From: Oreocharis arfaki
Lineage: Eukaryota > Chordata > Aves > Passeriformes > Paramythiidae
Direction of reading: 5' to 3'
Length of the DNA: 64,000 nt
NCBI GenBank assembly: GCA_013398015.1
Contig: VZRR01007595.1
Location: forward strand, 406,082-470,081
The position numbers and the translations under genes are program-made. A model generated the notes under the pieces. That model did not search any database, was not told where the DNA came from, and was given only the letters and a program-made list of their open reading frames with translations. This document shows positions 13,566 through 21,425 of the stretch, one piece after another (positions within the stretch are counted from its first letter, which is position 1; the number at the start of each line of letters is the position of its first letter).

Positions 13566-14373
13566 ATTTTGGTAGGGGAGGCTATAGGGGTGGCTTCTTT
13601 GAGAAACTTCCAGAAGGTTCCCCTATGTCTCAGAGACCCATTGCCAACTGGCTTGAAGACAGACCCACCACTGGCCAAGAATGAACCCATCAGCACTGGT
13701 AATAGTGATATTGTGATACTGTGATAATGTAATTAGGAAAGGAGGGGTGGGGGAAATCATGTGCATGACAGCAACTGCAGCCAGAGACAAGAGTGAAAAT
13801 ACGTCAGAGAGACAACTCTGCAGAAACTCGCAGGTAGGAAAAGGAGGAGGGGGAGGAGGTGCTTGAGGCGGCAGAGCAGAATATCCCTGCCTGTGGTGAA
13901 GACCATCTTAAGGCTGTTCCCCTGCAGACCATGGAAGTCCATGGTGGAGCAGAGATCCACTTGCAGCCCATGAAGACCCCCACACCAGAGCAGGTGGATA
14001 CCCAATGAAGGCTGTGACTCTGTGGGGTGCCTGTGCTGGAGCAGGCTCCTGGCAGGACCTGTGGGGGACCCATGCTGGAGCAGATAATGAGGAGCTGCAG
14101 CCTGAGGGAGGGACTTGGTTGGAGTTTGTGCTGGACTGTCTCCCATGCGAGGGACCTCCATGCTGGAGGGGAAGAATGTGAGGAGTCCTTCACCTGAGGA
14201 GGGAGAAGAGGCAGCGACAATGTGTGACTGACAACAGCCCCTGTTCCCTGCCCCACTGGGGGCTGCTGCAGGGGAGTGGGGAGAGAATTTAGGAGTGAAG
14301 CTGAGCCTGGGAAGAAGGAAGGGGTGGGAAAAAGGGTTTCAAGCTTTGGTTTTCTTTCTCGCTACCCTACTCT
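13566..14373 (+). mobile_element. ERV LTR 'A', 5' portion (split by insertion)
   Basis: This is the left part of a long avian ERV LTR, the same family as the intact copy at 59083-60122. Shared landmarks in the same order are TTTTGGTAG at the start, GGGTGGCTTCT, a CCCATCAGC segment, a CAACTCTGCAGA segment, GGAGCAGGCTCCTGGCAG, and a GGTGGGGGAAAAAG-like purine stretch. The body is built of degenerate roughly 40-bp 'GGAGCAG' units. It stops at CTACTCT, exactly where a new TGTTGTCCC terminus begins. I favour an ERVL-like family from memory, but this needs a library match. Confidence 0.75.
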
Positions 14374-14553
14374 TGTTGTCCCAAAGGCAGGCTCGTTAGC
14401 TGGTGGCAGTGCCAATTCACACACCCAGGAGAGTTATTTCTATTTCTTATTGTAGTTTGTGCAAAGTAGGGAGCTAGGTGGTAACTCAGAAAAGGACAGC
14501 TCTCCAATAATCAAAAATTTACACTATTTATACATTTATACAGGCAAATCAAT
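14374..14553 (-). mobile_element. ERV LTR 'B', left portion (nested in LTR A)
   Basis: A TGTTGTCCC terminus abuts the break in LTR A. The sequence resembles avian LTRs read on the reverse strand, so a minus orientation is tentative. It is interrupted after AAATCAAT (14546-14553) and appears to resume after a second AAATCAAT at 17376-17383. The joined halves total about 680 bp, a normal length for a solo LTR. Confidence 0.55.
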
Positions 14554-14574
14554 CACACAGGGCAAATACTCTGT

Positions 14575-14865
14575 GGGTTGCTGGCAGGGCATGGGGGTCA
14601 CTGAAGGAATGGTGGGTGCCCTGCATGTTGCTGGGGGGACATGAAGGTCATTTGAGGGGGAGGCAGGTTCCTCGTGTCCCTGAGGAACCATGAGGGTCTC
14701 TCAGAGGCATACGGGTACCCTGCATGTAACTGAGGCAGTGGCAGATGCTGTGCGTGCATCTGAGGGGACATAAGGGTCACTGAGGGGGATGCTGGTTTGC
14801 CGCATGTCTCTGAAGGGCCATGAGGGTCGCTGGGGGGTTGCGAGTGCGCCCTGAGGGACACGGGG
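14575..14865. repeat. Minisatellite array 1, ~50-bp period
   Basis: About six degenerate units repeat the pattern GCATGTCTCTGAGGG-CATGAGGGTCACTGAGGGGG. Unit anchors (GCATGT/GCGTGC/TCGTGT) fall at 14623, 14672, 14722, 14752, 14802 and about 14846. This gives spacings of 49, 50, 30, 50 and about 44, so one unit carries a deletion of about 20 bp. One strand is strongly G-rich. Confidence 0.8.
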
Positions 14866-15060
14866 TGGCCCCCCGCAGGGCTAGCGGGTCCGTGCAGCCC
14901 CGGTCCCCTCTGCCGCGGCAGGGGGGAACTTGAAGCCGCTGTGTTCCCCCCTCTCGGCGAGGCGCCGGGCAGGGTTCCATAAGAGCTCTGGGAGCCACTG
15001 TGGGGCAGCCCCTGGGCTGAGATGCCGAGGATGAAGAGACGGGTGCCGTCACAGGACTGC
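14830..15060. other. CpG-rich segment inside element C
   Basis: This stretch has many CG dinucleotides and very high G+C compared with the surrounding window. It sits between arrays 1 and 2. It could act as a small CpG island or simply be the non-repetitive core of the element. No promoter motif such as a TATA box is evident. Confidence 0.5.
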
Positions 15061-15064
15061 ACGG

Positions 15065-15985
15065 TGTTTCAATTTGTGAGGGGAAAAGCTGAGGTAACTC
15101 AGAGGGGACAGAGAGAACTTCATAAAGGAGGAATGCTGGAATTCCCTGGCGTCACCTATAGGGAACGGAATGAACATTTTGGGGTAAGATTGAGCAGTGT
15201 GGGAACAAAAGGTGTGGTAATCTGTGAAGGACATGTAGTGGACATTTTGGCTGGAAAATCTGAGGTGATCTACAGAATCACAGAATCACTAGGTTGGAAG
15301 AGACCTTCAAGATCATCGAGTCCAACCCATGCCCTAACACCTCAGCTAAATCTCTAGGGGAGAAAAACATTTATGGAGAAAAGTCTGAGGTAATCTGTGG
15401 AGGACAGGCAGAGAAAATTTTGTGATAAAACCTGAGGTAATTTTTAAGGGCCAGGAGGAATATTTTTTGGGTAAAATCTCAGGTAGTCTGCAGGAGACTG
15501 AATGAAGGTAAAATCTGAAGTAATCTCTATGGAATTGAATATTTCAGAAGGAAAACTTGAGGTTATCTGCAGGGACCAGAAAAAACATTTTAGGAGCAAA
15601 ATCTGAGGTAACCTGTAGGGGATATTTTGGAGGAAAAATCTGAAGAAGTCTGTGGGGGACAGAATGAACATTTTTGGGGTAAAATCTTAGGTGACCTATA
15701 GGACACAACTGGGGGATTTTTTTTGGAGAGAAGATCTGAGGTGATCTAATGTGGGGTCAGAAGTCACATTTTGGACAGAAAACATGAGGTAATTGAGATG
15801 AAACAAAATAAGCTTTTTTTGACTGGTTAATTTGGGGTAGTTTAGAGACGAAAAAAGAGTGTTTTTGAGGGAAAGTCTGTTGTAACACAGAAGACAGAGG
15901 CAGCATATTTGACAGAAAATCTGAGATAACTTAGAAGAGACATACGTAATATTTTTAGCTGAAAACCTGGGTTAATTTAGAAGGG
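15065..15985. repeat. Minisatellite array 2, ~46-bp period
   Basis: About 18 degenerate units share ACATTTTGGGG-AAAATCTGAGGTAATCTGTAGGGGAC. Anchors equivalent to GAGGTAATC occur at 15091, 15147, 15192, 15214, 15262, 15387, 15434, 15480, 15517, 15559, 15605, 15642, 15688, 15738, 15786, 15834, 15879, 15923 and 15969. Most spacings are 44-50 bp; some are short by about 10-25 bp. The 125-bp gap after 15262 is explained by a CR1 insert. Units are well diverged, so the array is old. Confidence 0.85.
15273..15350 (-). mobile_element. CR1 3'-end fragment inserted in array 2
   Basis: A 78-bp piece begins AGAATCACAGAATCACTAGG and continues with GTTGGAAGAGACCTTCAAG, ATCATCGAGTCCAACCC, the reverse complement of a CR1 3' terminus. 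Repeat-unit sequence is broken before it and resumes after it at TCTCTAGGGG. Insertion therefore happened after the array had expanded. ATCT flanks both sides and may be a short duplication. Confidence 0.88.
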
Positions 15986-16555
15986 TGTTGTCACAGGCAG
16001 AGTGGGAGCTGCAGACAAAATGTGTTAGAAAAGCCCTCCTGTTAAACCATGAGGTGCAAAAAGGAACCCCTTGCTTTCTAAATTCCTCGGAGAGGAACCT
16101 GTGTGTGGCTGAATCCAGTCTTAGCCAGACATTGTCAATGGTTTATACCTAAAAGATTTTATTGGTGTAAGTGAACTTTTGTACAATTATGTCCTTCAGG
16201 ATAGAGGATTGCAAACCAAATATATTCATATAAGTTTATATGATTTATTATGGTAACGATTAGACAAAAATATCTTAATCAGTATTATTAATTATTAATT
16301 ATTATACTCCTATCACAGTATAGGAGCTATAAAATCGAGTGTCATATAATGCACTGCTTTGAAGCAATATTTAAGCCATTATGTTAAAGTTAGCAAAAAA
16401 CAATTATTCAATAAAAGTTAATGCCACTTATCCATACCAACAACGACGGCAAATCTCTTTCGCTTAGCTTTGAGGAGTAACTGAGGGGTGTCTTCATCGA
16501 AGGAAAGATCTCCACACACGTATTTCAGGAAGGAATGAAGTATGTTAGAAGACCT
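15986..16555 (-). mobile_element. LTR-like block 'D' inside element C
   Basis: An AT-richer block starts TGTTGTCACAGGCAG directly at the end of array 2, and it contains no array units. Its start resembles that of LTR B (TGTTGTCCCAAAGGCAG), and the composition fits an avian LTR read in reverse. The right boundary is unclear: I could not find a clean terminal CA or matching target duplication. It could instead be part of element C itself. An ATTA-rich microsatellite-like stretch lies at 16286-16307. Confidence 0.35.
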
Positions 16556-16574
16556 ACTGTAAAAAATCAGGACT

Positions 16575-17300
16575 GGGTATCTTGAGGCTCCCCCTGTAGG
16601 GCTCCTGGGTCACAGTTCCTTTCAGGCACCGTGCCTGGAGCTTTTCAGTCCTCAATGTCTGTTGTCCTTCATTGGCAGAAGCTGTAGAACAGTGAGACAA
16701 GAGTGAGCTAGAAGAGCAGCAGCTTGGAGCTGAAGAGGGGGCATGAGAGGCCCTCTGGGCAAAGGGCCTTCCTGTCATCCCCAGGGCACCTTCTGGGTGT
16801 CGTGGCTGGCTTTGCGCTGGGCAGACCTCCCTGTAAACAGAAGTGGGACTTTGCTGTCGCTGGCCTTTTGCCGTTGTGCTCCTTTGGCTGCCCGGAGAGA
16901 GGGGTGACCCTGTAAGGAGGGTGAGAGCTCCTGTCTCCACACCTAAGGGGGTTAATGGAGCTCTTCCGGCCCCCAGCCCACCCTGTAAGCAGGCCAGCAC
17001 CATTTTCCCAGCCCCAGCCTTGCTCCTGCTTTCTGAGGACGGAGTGGAGCCGCCTAGTGATAGTGTGGGCACCGTGACCTGCCTGTGGGCAGGGCTATGT
17101 GGTCTCTGCCTATGGTGCGTGGCTGCCAGTCCTGGTGGTGACCTGCCAGCATGCGGCCCTGTACTCAGGGCACGTGTCACGACTTTGTGGAGACCTTTGT
17201 CCCCAGGAGCAGCTCCAGGTCCCTGTAAGCAGGGCCAGGGAGGCTCCTTTAGTCAGGAGTGAGCGCTCCCTGGCCGTTCCGAGGGTGGTGCGGAGGCCCC
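16575..17300. repeat. Minisatellite array 3, ~79-bp period, GC-rich
   Basis: A CCCTGTAAGCAGGG-like motif recurs at 16592, 16751 (variant), 16829, 16908, 16981, 17081 (variant), 17157 and 17221. Most spacings are 64-100 bp or about twice 79. Units are strongly diverged between the shared motifs. Opposing long frames here (16554-17180 minus, 16843-17262 plus) arise from the GC-rich repeat. Confidence 0.65.
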
Positions 17301-17383
17301 TTTAGTGGAGTGTGCCCTGGAATTGGAGAGAAGGAGGCCAGTGCTCTGGAGCCCTGGGCACTTTGCAGTGCAGTGAAATCAAT

Positions 17384-17885
17384 ATTTTATACACTATTAT
17401 ATGCATTTTAACAAAAAGATGTATCAATACTTATTGGTTACAGATTACATAACATTTTTAAAATTAGTACTCAAACTCCTATTTTCTAATTGTATCTCTC
17501 ACCTCTCATGCTAATTAGTCTTCATGAGCAGTTCTTCCTTTTGGCTCTGGGGTTCATTCTGAATAGGTGGTCAATGAGTTGGTTGATGACCAATCATGAT
17601 CTCCCAAATCATGACCAATCATGATCTCCCACTGCAGAAATTACCTTTCTCCAATTACTTCTCAGTTCTTCTTACTTTAGTCCTGCTGGCTATCATCCAG
17701 ACAACCCATTTTTCTTGGGACTGTTTTCACTTTCCTTTTAAACAAAAGATTAGCCATGTAGACAATGTTCGCTATGCAATTGCCTAGCCATAACTCTCTA
17801 GCTGTAGATACTTATTAAAAATTATAAAAAATTGAAAAGTTTGATTCAAATCTTGAGAGGCTCGATCTTGAAGGGCTCGATAGCA
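17384..17885 (-). mobile_element. ERV LTR 'B', right portion
   Basis: AT-rich sequence resumes directly after the second AAATCAAT. It includes a 25-bp tandem duplication (ATGACCAATCATGATCTCCC at 17586 and 17611). It probably ends at GATAGCA near 17885, just before LTR A sequence resumes. I see no clear target duplication matching the left side, so this end is approximate. Confidence 0.45.
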
Positions 17886-18092
17886 GTCTCCTAAGATCAG
17901 TAATAAATTAAACTAATTTCCCCAAGTTCAGTCTGTTTTGCTGGTAATGACAATTGGTGAGTGATCTCTCCCTGTCTTTAGCCTGACCCAGGAGCCTTTT
18001 ATTGTATTTTATCTCTGCTGTTCAGCTAGAGAGCAGAGTGATATGGGGGCTTTGGTGGACTCCTGGTATCTAGCCAGGGTCAGCCCACGGCA
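17886..18092 (+). mobile_element. ERV LTR 'A', 3' portion
   Basis: This resumes the LTR A family with TAATAAATTAAACTAATTTC, the polyadenylation signal region (AATAAA at 17902-17907). It continues CCCCAAGTTCAGTCTGTTTTG, a GTGAGTGATCTCTCCCTGTC segment and a CTTTGGTGGACTCCTGG segment, and ends near CCAGGGTCAGCCCACGGCA. The same order is found at 59958-60122. Left plus right portions total about 1,015 bp. Confidence 0.78.
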
Positions 18093-20914
18093 TCCTCTCT
18101 TGTTACAAGAGATGTACTTTGTCATTCAGTTGTAGAGAAACACTCTGTTCAATCGGGCTTTTAGTTTTTTTGCTGCATAACCATTCTTCCAAAATAAGAG
18201 ACACTGAGAGAGAATTGGATTGTAAACTTCTGACAATTTTTTACCATAATAAAGAAATGAGAAAGCAGTTAATAAGAGCTATATTATGAAAGAGGAAGTT
18301 AAACTGTGAAGTAAAGTATCGTTACCCTTGCTTTCTTCACAGAGATCTATCCCAGGAAATTCCCAGGAAGCCTGAAGCCACAGCTAAAGGAGGCTTTAAT
18401 ATGTTGTGGATGCTACTCACAAGGCCGTTTGTCCAATGAATGGGTTGCTGCACAACACGCAACGGAAGCAACTTTTATACTCGTTACAAGAATGAAAAGC
18501 GTAACAGATTGAATGATTTTACTAATAGTTGGAAAGTCTAATGGCAAACACGAGTTGAAATCAGTGTTCTATATTTCTCTACGGCACAAACCCCACATAG
18601 CAGATTTCATGTATATATGTGTACTGAGGCCATTTGATGGTAATCTGATTTTTTATAAATTTGAAAAACCATCTTTGATGGGAAATAAAAAGTATTGTTT
18701 CTTCTATTGCCTTAATTTTCATAGTGCTGCAAGTTTGAACATTATTATGATTATTTCAGAACAGTTTATGTTCTTTTAATTAGAGGTTGCAAACTTCTGT
18801 TGAGTTATACTGATCAGGACTAATTATCAGCATAGCAAAATACAGCATACAACTCATGGAATTACCTTTTTGCTACAACATTGGTTGATTAATTGAATGC
18901 CTAAAAGAAGAAAAGATGATGATATGTCAACAAATTCAGGGGTTATTTCTCAAAATCTTATGATTTAGTGTCCCTTTATTAGGTAAATTGTTTATTTTTT
19001 TGTACTAGATGATTATTAGAAAAGACATCTTGTTAATTTCATTAGCCATTTACACACTGCTGTATTCATTTGAAGTTATCACAGCATTCTGTATTTGTCC
19101 TGGGCATTTTTGAAACTTCCTTGTGTTTTTTCAAGAAACCAACCATATTTCGCTATATAGGTTTTTGCAGACCAGCAGAAGCATCCTGCTATGGAATAGT
19201 CATCGTTACCTCAGTTTTGTTCAGGTATGGAGGTAATGAATTACAGACCACTGATATAAAAATCCTGATTTTTTAAAAATATGCAAGTTGAAAATATAAC
19301 TTTATGATGTGGTTTACATTTAAATGAATTTTTTATGAATGGAAAAAGAGCAGATAAAAAATTACTTTTCAGGATTATGGGTCATTTTTTCTTGTAATAC
19401 AGGACTGCATCACCTATAAGAAAAAGCTACGGTGAAGTCAGGAGAGACAGAAGGGGAATTTTGCAATCATGTGATATAAAATGCTTTAACATCTAGAAAA
19501 GAACTTAGCAAGTTTCCTTCTCCTTGCAAAAATTACTTTGGAGTGTAATGATTGGTCTCTCCTTATCTGCATGTTACATTTATTTCAAAGCTCAGCTCCC
19601 ACTTTTTAAAATAAAATGTTGTACTCTTTCTGAATAAAAAGCTTTTACAAACCCTTACCTTTTCTGCTCTAGACAGATAGGGCTTTTGATGATATTTTTA
19701 ACTAACATTATAATATCCATATGGTTTAAATATAATAATTTCTTATGTAATCACACTTCTTTGCATTGCAATTCTATATTTCTAATTTCCTCTTCCTCTC
19801 CTTTGCAAAAGAGTATTCTGTGAAGTAAGATGCCTGTGTATAGAACATATAATTTCAGAGAATTTAAAACCTGCTTCAAACCTGCTTCAAGTTTTGAGCC
19901 AAATGCAAATGAGAGATTACAAGAAAACCTGTCTTCCAGTTAACCAAGTGTTCAATTGAAAACAGGGTTACCAATATAAACGTGTGTGCTTGTGTATCTG
20001 TATATATATGTATCGGCATATATATACATATTTTAGTATTTGAAAACCAGTAATTAACAATTAATAGGGCTGCTTTACAGTTTTGTAATACTAACTGGAG
20101 TTCAAAGCCAAAAAATATTTTAGGAGTGTCTAAGCCTTGTAAAGAAGCCAAATATTTTTCTGGTACTTTGGTTGCCTTAATGGACTAGAAGTTACTGAGG
20201 CTTATTTTAATCATTTGTGACCTGCAACTGCAGTTATTAACCAGAATAAAGTGTGCATAATGTGCGTTTCAAGGGATTGAGGCTGTCTGAAATGGAAAGG
20301 AAATTTTGTTACTTAAGACTTTGGCTCAGTGATGCTTAAAATATATTTATCTCTGCACACAGATATTAAATGACCCATGAATGAAGTTTGATTTTCATAC
20401 TGAAGGTGCAGGAGGATCTTGCTGTGCTAGTCATGCACTCCGCACTATCTTGTGTTGCCTGATGAGATAGGTCTCAATTGCATACACGTTCTTGGATATC
20501 CAGCTATGAATTGCTTAGATGATCAAAAAGATAAACCTCAACATTTAAATGTCTCATGGCTCAAGACTTTTTAAAAGCCAGTAAGTGTTTAAAATACTTT
20601 CGCAAAGGGATTGTCTAATTCTTTATACATTATTCTTTAACAGATCCCCCAAACAGCAGGTGGACTGGTAAATTAGAAAGCAGCTTCTGTTTGCTAGGAT
20701 GGTAACAAAACTCAGTTTTTTAAAGGAACTGACAGGTGTGGTCATGTGACAGCGTTTCTGAGGGATTGAGGAACCCAACGTGTTAAAGAGCAACCTCCTT
20801 GAAGCATGTATACTGTGCATCTCAATGCTCAGGGGAACAAGTGACCCAAGTCTGATGCAAAGAGGTGATATAGAAGAGGTGGAAGCAAGATGAGTTTGGC
20901 ACTAATTACTTGAC
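18093..20914. other. Unique-looking AT-rich DNA, no gene seen
   Basis: There is a 15-bp imperfect palindrome immediately after LTR A (18097-18111) and a perfect 12-bp-arm hairpin at 19999-20028. No frame longer than about 91 codons and no recognisable domain is present. Confidence 0.6.
19999..20028. repeat. Perfect inverted repeat, 12-bp arms
   Basis: TGTATATATATG is followed by a 6-base loop (TATCGG) and its exact reverse complement CATATATATACA. The arms are alternating purine-pyrimidine and may extrude as a cruciform. No neighbouring gene suggests a function. Confidence 0.8.
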
Positions 20915-21425
20915 ATTGTACTTGATGCTTGCATCTGGAATGCTGTGTCCAGTCTTGGGTCCCACAATTCAAGAAAGACAGCGACAAACGAGTGCAATTT
21001 CGGTGGAGGGGTCTCAAGCTGTTTGGAAGCTTGAGCACTCACCCAGAGAGGCTGAGATTTTAGTCTTGTTCAGCATGATAAGAGGCAGCTTCGGGGATAC
21101 ATAACAGCAGTCTGCCAGTACGTAGGTGGATATCAAGAAGACAGGACCAGAAACCACAACTCTACTGAAGCAGGAAAATAAGACACTGGTCAAAGGCACA
21201 AATGGCTATTAAAAAAAAAAGAAATCACTATGAGGATTATTAAGCATTGTGACAGAGTGCCCTGAGAGATTTTTCTTGGAGTTTACAAAAACTCATTAGA
21301 GAAAGTCCTACACAATTCAGACATTCTGGTCTGAATGCAAGGTTGATTCTGCTTTGATCAGGCGGATGTACTGGAGTACTCTCATGTTGCCTTCCAACAA
21401 TAATGAGTGTGATTTCATAATTGAA
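20915..21425 (+). mobile_element. Ancient CR1 LINE fragment
   Basis: The order matches the CR1 3' third: a CTTGCATCTGGAATGCTGTGTCCAG-like start, then CACCCAGAGAGGCTGAGATTTT, TTAGTCTTGTTCAGCATGATAAGAGG, AAGAAGACAGGACCAGA, AGGATTATTAAGCATTG, and near the end TCTGCTTTGATCAGG and TTGCCTTCCAACA. Coding frames are destroyed and similarity is patchy, so this is older than the copies at 9 kb and 53 kb. Confidence 0.75.

Larger units (their letters stand above)
14554..17375. mobile_element. 2.8-kb GC-rich element 'C' with internal minisatellites
   Basis: This block is sharply GC-richer than its AT-rich flanks and lies precisely between two copies of AAATCAAT, an apparent 8-bp target site duplication. 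Its outermost bases read CACACAGGGCAAA at the left and, on the opposite strand, CACTGCACTGCAAA at the right. These resemble short, imperfect terminal inverted repeats. An 8-bp duplication fits a hAT-type DNA transposon, so a non-autonomous hAT-like element is the leading guess. It contains three separate tandem arrays, a CpG-rich segment, a CR1 insert and an LTR-like block. No transposase frame is visible. The 208-codon and 154-codon frames inside are by-products of GC-rich repeats. Confidence 0.5.

Noticed and set aside
13757..14256. Two overlapping 134- and 150-codon minus-strand frames
   Set aside because: Antisense to LTR A. The repeated residues reflect the 40-bp GGAGCAG units of the LTR.
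14598..15062. 154-codon minus-strand frame
   Set aside because: It reads through the 50-bp tandem array and CpG-rich core; the repeated peptide pattern mirrors the DNA repeat, not a protein family.
15065..15985. Regularly spaced repeats considered as a CRISPR array
   Set aside because: Units are diverged along their whole length with no constant-repeat/variable-spacer alternation, and the context is vertebrate nuclear DNA.
16554..17180. 208-codon minus-strand frame, proline/serine/glycine-rich
   Set aside because: It lies within the GC-rich 79-bp array of element C, overlaps a long plus-strand frame (16843-17262), and has composition typical of GC-rich repeat. No domain is seen.
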